Assembly: GCA_036015235.1 (NCBI GenBank)
Contig: CP107926.1
Location: 6,633,501 to 6,697,500 of the forward strand
Reading direction: 5' to 3'
Length of the DNA: 64,000 nt
DNA from: Streptomyces sp. NBC_00433
GTDB taxonomy: Bacteria > Actinomycetota > Actinomycetes > Streptomycetales > Streptomycetaceae
The position numbers were made by a program, and so were the translations under genes. Under the pieces are notes generated by a model. That model was not told the origin of the DNA. It saw only the letters and a program-made list of their open reading frames with translations, and did no database searches. Shown one piece after another: positions 25,659 through 34,036 of this stretch. The stretch's first letter is position 1. The number at the start of each line of letters is the position of its first letter.

Positions 25659-26924
25659 GTGACGGTCAACGAGGGGGAGCCGCTGCGCCTCTACCGGAAG
25701 GCGCTGCGATACGCCGAGACGGACCCGGAGGTCTTTCTCGGAGCGGCGAGAAGAGCAGCGGAGTCGATCCTTTTGGACATCGCCATGCAGGAGGCCGTCG
25801 GCTCCAGACCCACTCTTGAGTCGTTGCTGACCGTGCTGGTGGCCAGGGACCTGGTGCCGCCGAAGGTCGTGCTGGCCGTGCGGACCATCCAGAACTACGG
25901 GAATTTCGGCACGCACGCCCAGGCCCCCTCAGGGGAGGAGATTTCCGCCGAGGACGTGCGGCCGTGTCTTACCGCGCTCACCCAGTTATCCGTGTGGCAC
26001 GGACAGGTCACGGCCTCGCTGGCCGAGAACGAGGCGCGGCAGGGGCTGAGCGCCGCGCACGGCAGCCGCGGCACGACGCGTATCGCGGACTCGACCCTGA
26101 TCGTCGTCAAAGCGCTGCTGCTCGGCTGCCGGTTCGAGCAGCAGCTCGCCCAGCGCAACCACCGGGTGTCGCACATACAACTGCCCTGGTCGGACAGCCT
26201 GGTCGGCGATGTGGCAGAGCGCCTGCTCGACCTCGCCATCTACAACGAGCAGCGGCTGCTGCGGATCCTGGAGTCCGACGAGGCGATCCGGTCCCAGGTA
26301 GTGACGGTCGGGCGGGTCGGCTACTCCATGGGAGGGCGCAACTTCTATCTGCTCGCGGCGCGCACGGGCCGCTGGGGCTCGGTGACAGGACCGGAATTCC
26401 TGGCGAACCCGGCCGGGGCGCAGATCGCCGTCCCCAAGCAGAGCGACATGTTCCACAACATCCTCACGGCGTTCTCGACCGACGAGGCCGGCCTGCGCGC
26501 CAAGGGGGTGACGATCCTCGACGTGCCGCACCACCTCGGCCTTGAGCTCTTCCATCTGAACCGCGACGTCCTGGCGGTCGGCGGGCAGAACCTGCGGATG
26601 CACGCCCGCGACGACGACGGCTACTTCGAACTGCTCGACTCGGAGATGCTCCCGCAGAGCGCACGGACGCGGCTGCGCGCGGCGGCGGCCAATGTACTGA
26701 TCGCCAACGCCGACTGGCTGGCCGAGCTGCGCGTGGGAGCCGCGGAGCTGCACAGGGAGTTGATGCGCTCCTTCCACGACGTGGCCTCCGACGAGGGGCG
26801 TTACGAGGACCTGGTACGGGACCTGGTACGCCAGGCGGCCTTTCCGCCCGACAGCGGCACCACCGGCCGGGAGAGACTGGTGCGGCACGTCCTCTTCGAG
26901 AGCTACCGGCTGGGGGAACCGTGA
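25659..26924 (+). CDS. HEPN/DUF4145-like protein with unknown C-terminal domain
   Basis: The 421-residue protein starts at a GTG after an AGAGG site. Residues about 10–125 look like a DUF4145/HEPN four-helix unit: AARRAAESILLDIAMQE, then LVARDLVPPKVVLAVRTIQN and YGNFGTHAQ, then ISAEDVRPCLTALTQL. The HEPN RNase motif R-x4-6-H is not obvious, so it may bind rather than cut RNA. Residues about 140–400 form a second domain I do not recognise. Codon 110 is TTA (25986–25988), rare in streptomycetes and read by the bldA tRNA. This is the first gene of a tight four-gene operon; a possible -10 (TAGCGT, 25621–25626) lies upstream. Confidence 0.72.
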   Translation: MTVNEGEPLRLYRKALRYAETDPEVFLGAARRAAESILLDIAMQEAVGSRPTLESLLTVLVARDLVPPKVVLAVRTIQNYGNFGTHAQAPSGEEISAEDVRPCLTALTQLSVWHGQVTASLAENEARQGLSAAHGSRGTTRIADSTLIVVKALLLGCRFEQQLAQRNHRVSHIQLPWSDSLVGDVAERLLDLAIYNEQRLLRILESDEAIRSQVVTVGRVGYSMGGRNFYLLAARTGRWGSVTGPEFLANPAGAQIAVPKQSDMFHNILTAFSTDEAGLRAKGVTILDVPHHLGLELFHLNRDVLAVGGQNLRMHARDDDGYFELLDSEMLPQSARTRLRAAAANVLIANADWLAELRVGAAELHRELMRSFHDVASDEGRYEDLVRDLVRQAAFPPDSGTTGRERLVRHVLFESYRLGEP

Positions 26925-26943
26925 CACAGACAGGAGCACACCC

Positions 26944-27567
26944 ATGACCAGGTGGCTTGGCGTAGCGCTGCTTCCGCGCGCTGATCATCTGCGGACCGCC
27001 ATCCGGGTGCAGCACGAGGTGGCCGGCGGGCACATCCTGCACCCCCCGCTGACGGCCGAGGGGAACCTGCCGCACACCACCGTCTTCCAGGGGCCGTTCC
27101 TCGATACGCTCACCCCGGAAGCCGAACTGGAGCGGATCAGGGGGGCATTGACCCTGCCCGGGGAGGTCCGGCTGAATTCTCCCGGCATCGTCTACCAGCC
27201 CACCGGCTGGGTCTTCCTGTCGCTGGAGCGGTCGCCCCTGCTGGAGAAACTGCAGGACGTCGTGCTGGCCGCGCTGGCGCCGCACCTCGACCGCGAGGCC
27301 TTCGCCCCGAAGGACACCTCCCAGTACACCGACGCCGAAAAGGCCGGCTACGCCCGCTACGGCTACCGTTATACCGGCGAGGCTTACACCCCGCACATCA
27401 CCCTCGGCCATGCCGAGGAGGAGACCGCACGAGCGCTGGTCCGGGCGGCGGGCGAGCGGTCTTCCGTGCCGGGCAGCTGGATCTTCGACCGGCTGAGCTT
27501 CTATGTGATGGGTGAGCACGGCGCTCACGCGCGGACGCTGGTGGAAAGGACGCTGAGGAGGCCGTGA
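26944..27567 (+). CDS. 2H phosphoesterase (LigT/2',3'-cyclic phosphodiesterase-like)
   Basis: The 207-residue protein has the two HxT motifs of the 2H superfamily, LPHTTVFQ near residue 45 and YTPHITLG near residue 150, about 100 residues apart. Members cut or join 2',5' or 2',3'-cyclic RNA ends, or open cyclic nucleotides. An AGGAG site precedes the ATG. It lies 19 bp after the HEPN-like gene and overlaps the next gene by 4 nt, so it is expressed with them. Confidence 0.83.
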   Translation: MTRWLGVALLPRADHLRTAIRVQHEVAGGHILHPPLTAEGNLPHTTVFQGPFLDTLTPEAELERIRGALTLPGEVRLNSPGIVYQPTGWVFLSLERSPLLEKLQDVVLAALAPHLDREAFAPKDTSQYTDAEKAGYARYGYRYTGEAYTPHITLGHAEEETARALVRAAGERSSVPGSWIFDRLSFYVMGEHGAHARTLVERTLRRP

Positions 27568-28340
27568 AGAGTGATCGTGATCTGCTCGCCGTCGCCGAGG
27601 AGGCGATCGACGCCGGGGCGGCCTGGCTCGCGGGAAAGGGGGCGGGGGACGAGTGGGCCGAGACCAGGTTCAAGGAGTCGGGCGAGGAGGTCACGGACGC
27701 CGACGTCGAGGTCGAGCGCCTGGTGACGCGCGTCCTGCGCAGCCGTACCCCTGACGTTCCCGTCGTGGGGGAGGAGAGCGCGGACGGTGCGCTGCCTCCC
27801 GCCCGGTGCTGGCTGCTCGATCCCATCGACGGCACGATGAACTTCACCAGGCGCGGACCGCTGTACGCCCTGTCCCTGGCCTACGTGGACCGGGGGGAAC
27901 CGACCGTCGGAGTGGTCTACGCCCCGGCCCTCGGCCGCCGCTGGACGGCGGGGCCGGAAGGGGGAGTCCCGCACGAACCGCAGCGGGCGGGCGACCTCTC
28001 CCGCGCGGTGGTCGGAGTCAGCGGCACCGGGAGCCGGCCCGGGGCCGCGACACTGATCCGACTGCTGCTCGACCGGGCGTACCGCACCAGGATGCACGGC
28101 GCGATGAGCCTGGACCTGGTCGGCGTCGCCGAAGGATGGCTCGACGCCTGCGTCTGCGTGGGCCCGAAACCGTGGGACGTGGCCGCGGGCGTGGCCCTGG
28201 TCCGGCAGCGCGGCCTCACCGTCCTGGGGAGCGGCGGCCGGCCCTTCGGCTGGGACTCCCCGGTGCTGCTCGCGGGGTCCGAGCCGGTCGCCGGGCAACT
28301 GGCGGAACTGTGGGGGACGGCGGACGAGCGGCAACGCTGA
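27564..28340 (+). CDS. Inositol-monophosphatase-family phosphatase
   Basis: The 258-residue protein has all metal and substrate motifs of the Mg-dependent, Li-sensitive phosphatase family: VVGEESADG, WLLDPIDGTMNF and PKPWDVAAGVALV. The family includes IMPase, FBPase and CysQ, which removes 3'-phosphate from adenosine phosphates, so the substrate could be a sugar phosphate or a nucleotide. The GTG start overlaps the preceding stop (GTGA). Its place next to a 2H phosphoesterase suggests sequential hydrolysis of a nucleotide signal, but that is inference. Confidence 0.88.
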   Translation: MKSDRDLLAVAEEAIDAGAAWLAGKGAGDEWAETRFKESGEEVTDADVEVERLVTRVLRSRTPDVPVVGEESADGALPPARCWLLDPIDGTMNFTRRGPLYALSLAYVDRGEPTVGVVYAPALGRRWTAGPEGGVPHEPQRAGDLSRAVVGVSGTGSRPGAATLIRLLLDRAYRTRMHGAMSLDLVGVAEGWLDACVCVGPKPWDVAAGVALVRQRGLTVLGSGGRPFGWDSPVLLAGSEPVAGQLAELWGTADERQR

Positions 28341-28374
28341 ATCCGGCCTCTGACCGCGGGTGGAGGGGAGCCCC

Positions 28375-29592
28375 ATGGCACGACCGGAACGCGCGTCCGG
28401 CTGTGTGATCTACGAGATCCGCCTGGGAGCCGACCCCGCGTGGCGACCGGGACCCGTACCGGTACGGCTCCCGTCGCGCCCCGAATCGGCCGACCGGGAC
28501 CTGCGACTGACCTATTTCGAGGCGCGGCTGCGCGATGTGCTCTACGGCTCAGCCGCGGCCCCGGTCCGCTGGCACCACACCTACGACCCGCCGGCCCGCC
28601 TGGCGGGGGTGGACGTCGAGAGCGTCGAAATCCTGCGGATGCCGATGGCGGGCGGCGATCCGGGCCTCGCCGTCCTGCACGCGGACCTGGGCGCCGACCC
28701 GGTCGCGGCCCTGGAGGCACTGTCCCGGCCGTCAGGTCCTGTGCGGGCCGACCTCGGTCGGCTGCTACCGGACGAAGCGCGGCTGCTCCCCGGCGCGGTC
28801 CGCGCCCGGACGGTGGCGCACGTGACCTTCACGGACGGTCCCGTACGTGTGATGTCACCGCCGTACAGCGGGTGGAGGGCCGTCGAGCAGTGGTTGTGGC
28901 TGCTGGCATCGGCGACATCGGAGGCGCGGTTCGCGCCCGACCCCGAGGACCCCGCCGTCCGTGCCGGCACGGTGTACTTCTCCGCCGACTGGAAAGCCCT
29001 CGTCCTGCGGGACGGCACCGCCTTCGTCGGCACGTCACCCGACGCGGGGGGCGACTGCTTCCACGCACTGGCCAAGGCGCACGTGCACAGCATCTACCTG
29101 GACGCGCTGCTCGTCGGCTGCATGCAGCTGCACGCGCTCAACGACGTGGCGAACCAGGTCGCCGGCACGGACGCGACGCGGCTCGACGCGGACCGCCTGG
29201 CCGAGCTGGAACACCGCCTGATGGACGTCAGGCGGCGGCTGTGGTCCAGCCACATCACCGTGCGCGGCAAGGGGAACGAGGTGCTGCGGCAGTTCCAGGC
29301 ACAGCACGCGCTGCCGGCCCTCCTGGAGGGCATCGTGGGCGAGCTGGCGGACGCGGGACGTCTCGTGGAGGCGATGACGAACCGCGGGGTGAACGCGGCA
29401 CTGGGGCTGCTGACCGTCCTCGGCCTGCCGGTCGGGACGGCCTTCGCAGCCGCGGCGCTCTGGGGGGATCCGCACCCCCGCCTGCTGCTGTTCGCCGCGT
29501 CGGCAGCAGCAGGCGGATCCGCGGTGATCGTCGCGGCCGTACCCCAGGCCAGGCAGATGCTGCGGACCCTGAGGCGCAGGGGACCCCGCTGA
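28375..29592 (+). CDS. Membrane protein with CorA-like C-terminal topology
   Basis: The 405-residue protein has a soluble N-terminal region (about 1–280), then long charged helices (DRLAELEHRLMDVRRRLW). It ends with two adjacent hydrophobic segments (NAALGLLTVLGLPVGTAFAA and LLLFAASAAAGGSAVIVAAV) and a basic tail. This resembles CorA-like channels and membrane parts of some actinobacterial conflict systems, but the GMN motif of CorA is absent. GGAGGGGAG precedes the ATG at 28375. It is the last gene of the four-gene operon and the natural candidate for its effector. Confidence 0.75.
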   Translation: MARPERASGCVIYEIRLGADPAWRPGPVPVRLPSRPESADRDLRLTYFEARLRDVLYGSAAAPVRWHHTYDPPARLAGVDVESVEILRMPMAGGDPGLAVLHADLGADPVAALEALSRPSGPVRADLGRLLPDEARLLPGAVRARTVAHVTFTDGPVRVMSPPYSGWRAVEQWLWLLASATSEARFAPDPEDPAVRAGTVYFSADWKALVLRDGTAFVGTSPDAGGDCFHALAKAHVHSIYLDALLVGCMQLHALNDVANQVAGTDATRLDADRLAELEHRLMDVRRRLWSSHITVRGKGNEVLRQFQAQHALPALLEGIVGELADAGRLVEAMTNRGVNAALGLLTVLGLPVGTAFAAAALWGDPHPRLLLFAASAAAGGSAVIVAAVPQARQMLRTLRRRGPR

Positions 29593-29596
29593 CGGT

Positions 29597-29639
29597 CACC
29601 GTCCGGGAGACCCGGACCGTCAACCGCTGACAGCCGGCC
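29597..29639 (+). repeat. Right copy of 43-bp direct repeat flanking the four-gene cassette
   Basis: It matches 25539–25581 at 38 of 43 positions and in one frame still encodes a version of the upstream gene's C-terminus (TVRETRTVNR and stop). It begins 4 bp after the last cassette gene. An imperfect hairpin within it (ACCGTCCGGG 29598–29607 with CCCGGACCGT 29611–29620) may double as terminator. Confidence 0.75.
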
Positions 29640-29644
29640 GGGGG

Positions 29645-30052
29645 CTAAGGCTCCTCGGTGCCGGCGGCCTTCTCGGTTGTCGCCGCCAGCAGCAGGGGCC
29701 AGCCGTCGAGCTCCAGTGGGCGCTTGTCGTGGGGCTGCCAACCGGCGGACAGCGCCGCGTCGAGCAGTGCGCGGACGGCGCCCGGCTCGTGCAGGTTCAG
29801 CGAGCCGCCCCGGACGTAGCCGACGTCCCCGGAGCCCAGGGGGGCGCCGCCCGGGACGTACCGGTCCGGGCCCTCGGCGAAGACGATGCGCAACGAGCCG
29901 CCGGTGCCCGCCGGCTGCGGATAAAGCATCAGCGTCTGGCGGCAGTTGACCCCCCCGCCGCTCGGCGACGCGTCATGGCTGTGGCGGTGATTCCACAGGT
30001 ACGTGCCCCCGTCGGTGACCAGCAGGCGGGGGCTTCTCGGATTGCGGGGCAC
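29645..30052 (-). CDS. Hypothetical protein downstream of ABC exporter
   Basis: The 135-residue product begins directly after the stop of the ABC transporter gene (adjacent at 30052/30053), so it is the third gene of that operon. It has a short sequence rich in His and Gly (YLWNHRHSHDASPSGGGVN) and beta-strand-like segments, with no signal peptide. I recognise no family. Confidence 0.65.
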   Translation of the reverse strand: MPRNPRSPRLLVTDGGTYLWNHRHSHDASPSGGGVNCRQTLMLYPQPAGTGGSLRIVFAEGPDRYVPGGAPLGSGDVGYVRGGSLNLHEPGAVRALLDAALSAGWQPHDKRPLELDGWPLLLAATTEKAAGTEEP

Positions 30053-32188
30053 TCAGTCGACCTCCGCCACCGCCTGGGCGAACTGGGCCGCGTACAGGCG
30101 CGCGTAGGCACCGTCGGCGGACAGCAGCTCGCCGTGGGTGCCCTGTTCGACGATCGCGCCGGACTCCATGACCAGGATCACGTCGGCGTCGCGGATCGTG
30201 GACAGGCGGTGGGCGATCACGAAGCTCGTCCTGCCGTGGCTCAGCTTGGCCATCGCCCGCTGGATGAGGACCTCGGTGCGGGTGTCGACCGAGCTGGTCG
30301 CCTCGTCCAGGACCAGGATGACCGGGTTGGACAGGAAGGCGCGTGCGATGGTGATGAGCTGCTTCTCGCCGGCGCTGACGCCCGTGCCCTCGTCGTCTAT
30401 GACCGTGTCGTAGCCGTCGGGGAGGGTGCGGATGAAGCGGTCGGCATGCGCCGCCCTGGCGGCCGCCTCGATGTCGGCGCGGGTGGCGTCCTCGGTGCCG
30501 TAGCCGATGTTCTCGGCGATCGTGCCGCCGAAGAGCCAGGTGTCCTGGAGGACCATGCCGATCGAGGAGCGCAGCTCCTCGCGGGACATCGCCGCGACAT
30601 CCGTGCCGTCCAGGGTGATCCGGCCGCCGGAGACCTCGTAGAAGCGCATCAGCAGGTTGACCAGGGTGGTCTTGCCCGCGCCTGTCGGGCCGACGATGGC
30701 GACCGTCTGGCCGGGCTGCACCGCGAGCGACAGGCCGTCGATCAGCGGCTGGTCCGGGTCGTAGCGGAAGGACACGTCCTCCAGGGCGACCCGGCCGGTC
30801 AGCTCCGCCGGGCGGGCCGGCGCCTTCGGCTCCGCGGACTGCTCCACGGCGTCGAGCAGCTCGAAGACCCGCTCGGCCGAGGCGACACCGGACTGGATCA
30901 GGTTCGCCATGCTCGCGACCTGCGTCAGCGGCTGGCTGAACTGCCGCGAATACTGCACGAAGGCCTGGACGTCGCCGATGGACAGCGCGCCCGACGCGAC
31001 CCGCAGGCCGCCGACCACGGCGACCAGGACGTAGTTCAGGTTGCCGATGAACATCATCATCGGCTGGATCGTGCCGGAGATGAACTGTGCCTTGAAGCCG
31101 GTGTCGTAGAGGGCCTCGTTCTCCTGGCGGAAGGTTTCCGCCGACTCCTGCGCGCGGCCGAAGACCTTCACCAGGGAATGGCCGGTGTACATCTCCTCGA
31201 TGTGCGCGTTCAGCTGGCCCGTGGTCTTCCACTGCTGCACGAACTGCGGCTGCGCCCGCTTGCCGACCCGGGTCGCCACCAGCAGCGTCACCGGCACGGT
31301 GACCAGCGCCACCAGGGCGAGCAGCCAGGAGATCCAGAACATCATCGCCAGCACACCGACGATGGTCAGCAGCGAGTTGATCAGCTGGCCCATCGTCTGC
31401 TGCATCGTCGTGCCGATGTTGTCGATGTCGTTGGTGGCGCGGCTGAGCACCTCCCCGCGCGGCTGCTGGTCGAAGTACGACAGCGGCAGCCGGGACAGCT
31501 TCGCCTCGACGTCCTGGCGCAGCCGGTAGGCCGTCCGGTTGATGACCGTGGTCGCCACCCGCATCTGGACGACGCTGAAGAGCGACGCCACCACGTAGAC
31601 GCCGAGGGCGAGCAGCAGCACACTGCCGATCGCGCCGAAGTCCATGCCCTTGCCGGGGGTGAAGTCGATGCCCGACAGCATGTCGGCGACCCCGCCCTTT
31701 CCGTGCTCCCGCAGCGAGTCGAGCGCCTGGTCCTTGGTGGTGCCCGAGAGCTGCTTGCCGATCACGCCGGCGAAGATCAGGTCGGTGGCGTGGCCGAGGA
31801 TGCGCGGGCCCGTGACGGCGAGCGCGACGCTCACCGTGCCGACGGCGAGGACGACGTAGAGGAGGAGGCGGTCGGGGCGCATCAGGCCGAGGAGGCGCTT
31901 GAGGGAGCCCTTGAAGTCCATCGAGCGCTCGATCGGGCCGCCGCTCATGAAGCGGCCGGGGCCGGCCATGGCGGCGGGGCCGCGGCGGGCGACGGCCATC
32001 GGCTTGCCGGCGGCCGCCGGGCCCTTGCTCAGGGGGGCGGCGCCGTTGCCCTTGCCGGAGGCGCCGTTGCTGGAGGCGCCGTTATGGGGGGCGCCGTTGC
32101 TGGACGCGCCGCCGTTGCTCGACGCGCCGTTGCCGGAGGCCCCGTCGCTGCCCGGGGTGCCCGAGCCGTTGCCGGACTCGCCGCTCAC
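30053..32188 (-). CDS. ABC exporter half-transporter, catalytically complete NBD
   Basis: The 711-residue protein has a roughly 60-residue low-complexity head of Ser/Asn/Gly/Ala repeats, a six-helix ABC exporter domain, and an ATPase domain. The ATPase domain has Walker A GPTGAGKTT, signature VSAGEKQLITIARAFL, and Walker B VILVLDEATSSVD with the catalytic Glu. It overlaps the partner gene by 4 nt (ATGA). It should form a heterodimer with the neighbouring subunit and export an unknown lipophilic compound. Confidence 0.9.
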   Translation of the reverse strand: MSGESGNGSGTPGSDGASGNGASSNGGASSNGAPHNGASSNGASGKGNGAAPLSKGPAAAGKPMAVARRGPAAMAGPGRFMSGGPIERSMDFKGSLKRLLGLMRPDRLLLYVVLAVGTVSVALAVTGPRILGHATDLIFAGVIGKQLSGTTKDQALDSLREHGKGGVADMLSGIDFTPGKGMDFGAIGSVLLLALGVYVVASLFSVVQMRVATTVINRTAYRLRQDVEAKLSRLPLSYFDQQPRGEVLSRATNDIDNIGTTMQQTMGQLINSLLTIVGVLAMMFWISWLLALVALVTVPVTLLVATRVGKRAQPQFVQQWKTTGQLNAHIEEMYTGHSLVKVFGRAQESAETFRQENEALYDTGFKAQFISGTIQPMMMFIGNLNYVLVAVVGGLRVASGALSIGDVQAFVQYSRQFSQPLTQVASMANLIQSGVASAERVFELLDAVEQSAEPKAPARPAELTGRVALEDVSFRYDPDQPLIDGLSLAVQPGQTVAIVGPTGAGKTTLVNLLMRFYEVSGGRITLDGTDVAAMSREELRSSIGMVLQDTWLFGGTIAENIGYGTEDATRADIEAAARAAHADRFIRTLPDGYDTVIDDEGTGVSAGEKQLITIARAFLSNPVILVLDEATSSVDTRTEVLIQRAMAKLSHGRTSFVIAHRLSTIRDADVILVMESGAIVEQGTHGELLSADGAYARLYAAQFAQAVAEVD

Positions 32189-33921
32189 GCCGCGGCCTCC
32201 TGCTCGGTCAGCTGGGACAACACGATCTCCCGGTAGGTCTCGTTCTCGGCCATCAGCTCGTCATGGGTGCCGGTGCCGACGACGCGGCCTTCGTCCAGGA
32301 CGATGATCCGGTCGGCGTCGCGGATCGTGGACACCCGCTGGGCCACGATCACCACCGTCGCCTGCGCGGTCTCCGCCGCCAGCGCGCCGCGCAGCGCCGC
32401 GTCCGTGGCGTAGTCCAGTGCGGAGAAGGAGTCGTCGAAGAGGTAGATCTCCGGCCGCCGCACCAGCAGCCGCGCGATCGCGAGCCGCTGGCGCTGCCCG
32501 CCGGACACGTTCGTGCCGCCCTGCGCGATCGGGGCGTCGAGGCCGCCTTCCAGCTTCGCCACGAAGCCCTTGGCCTGCGCCACCTCCAGCGCGTGCCACA
32601 GCTCCTCGTCGGTCGCGTCCGGCTTGCCGTAGCGCAGGTTCGTCGCCACCGTCCCGGAGAAGAGATACGGCTTCTGCGGCACCAGGCCCACCGTCTCGGC
32701 CAGCAGCGCCGGCTCCAGCTCCGCCACGTCCTCGCCGTCGACGAGCACCCGGCCGCCGGTCGCGTCGTAGAGCCGCGGGATCAGGCCGAGCAGCGTGGAC
32801 TTGCCGCTGCCGGTGGACCCGATCACCGCGGTGGTCTCGCCGGGCCTGGCGATCAGGTCGACGCCCCGCAGCACCGCGGCCTCGGCGCCGGGGTAGGCGA
32901 AGTCGACGTTGAAGAGCTCCAGCTCGCCGTGCCGGCGCAGGGTGGTGATCGGCGCCTTGGGCGGTACGACGCTGGAGGAGGTGCCGAGCACCTCCTCGAT
33001 GCGCTCGGCGCACACCTCGGCGCGCGGCACCATCATGAACATGAAGGTGGCCATCATCACCGACATCAGGATCTGCATCAGGTAGCTCAGGAAGGCGGTC
33101 AGCGCGCCGATCTGCATGCCGCCGCTGTCGATCCGGTGCGCCCCGAACCACAGCACGGCGACGCTGGAGACGTTCACGATCGCCATCACCGTCGGGAACA
33201 TCAGCGCCAGCAGCTTGCCGCTGGCCAGCGACACCTCGGTGACCTCGTCGTTGGCCTTGGCGAAGCGCTGCTTCTCGTAGTCGTCCTTGACGAAGGCCCT
33301 GATCACCCGGATACCGGTGATCTGCTCGCGCAGCACCCGGTTCACGGTGTCGACGCGCTTCTGCATGGTGCGGAAGATCGGGCGCAGCTTGCGGATGATC
33401 AGGCTGACCGCGACGCCCAGCACCGGCACCACGCCCAGCAGCAGCGAGGACAGCGGCACGTCCTGGCCGAGAGCCATGATGATGCCGCCGACGCACATGA
33501 TCGGCGCCGAGACCATCATCGTGAAGGTCATCAGCACCAGCATCTGCACCTGCTGGACGTCGTTGGTGGTGCGGGTGATCAGCGACGGGGCGCCGAACTG
33601 CCCGACCTCGCGGGCCGAGAAGCTCTGCACCTGGTCGAAGACGGACTTCCGGATGTCGCGGCCGACCGCCATCGCGGTGCGGGCGCCGTAGTAGACCGCG
33701 CCGATCGCGCACACCACCTGCACGACGGTGACGCCGATCATGGTGGCGCCCATGCCCAGGATGTAACCGGAGTCACCCTTGATCACGCCGTTGTCGATGA
33801 TGTCGGCGTTCAGGGTGGGCAGGAACAGCGCGGCGATGGTCTGGACGAGCTGGAGGACGACAAGCACGCCGATGGGGCGCTTGTACGGTCCCAGATGGGA
33901 GCGCAGGAGTCGGATCAGCAC
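32185..33921 (-). CDS. ABC exporter half-transporter, degenerate NBD
   Basis: The 578-residue protein has an exporter membrane domain and an ATPase domain with Walker A GSTGSGKST and signature VSGGQRQRLAIARLL. In Walker B (IYLFDDSFSALD) Asp stands in place of the catalytic Glu, as in the degenerate site of heterodimeric exporters such as TM287/288 and BmrCD. I chose the GTG at 33921, which has GAGG 8 nt upstream and gives the usual family start (VLIRLLRSHLGPYK); an ATG 23 codons upstream is possible. Confidence 0.9.
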   Translation of the reverse strand: MLIRLLRSHLGPYKRPIGVLVVLQLVQTIAALFLPTLNADIIDNGVIKGDSGYILGMGATMIGVTVVQVVCAIGAVYYGARTAMAVGRDIRKSVFDQVQSFSAREVGQFGAPSLITRTTNDVQQVQMLVLMTFTMMVSAPIMCVGGIIMALGQDVPLSSLLLGVVPVLGVAVSLIIRKLRPIFRTMQKRVDTVNRVLREQITGIRVIRAFVKDDYEKQRFAKANDEVTEVSLASGKLLALMFPTVMAIVNVSSVAVLWFGAHRIDSGGMQIGALTAFLSYLMQILMSVMMATFMFMMVPRAEVCAERIEEVLGTSSSVVPPKAPITTLRRHGELELFNVDFAYPGAEAAVLRGVDLIARPGETTAVIGSTGSGKSTLLGLIPRLYDATGGRVLVDGEDVAELEPALLAETVGLVPQKPYLFSGTVATNLRYGKPDATDEELWHALEVAQAKGFVAKLEGGLDAPIAQGGTNVSGGQRQRLAIARLLVRRPEIYLFDDSFSALDYATDAALRGALAAETAQATVVIVAQRVSTIRDADRIIVLDEGRVVGTGTHDELMAENETYREIVLSQLTEQEAAA

Positions 33922-34036
33922 ACTGACTACCTCATCGGTCGGTGGGTCGCTCGGGGTCGGCTCTCTGGCGGCCCGGTCCGGCTCGGCCACGACCGGCGCG
34001 CAACACTATCCTCAGGCATCCCCCGGCCGCACTTGA

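Noticed and set aside
29588..29630. In-frame peptide TVRETRTVNR as the end of a separate gene
   Set aside because: It has no start or upstream domain; it is explained as the repeated 3' end of the secreted-protein gene.
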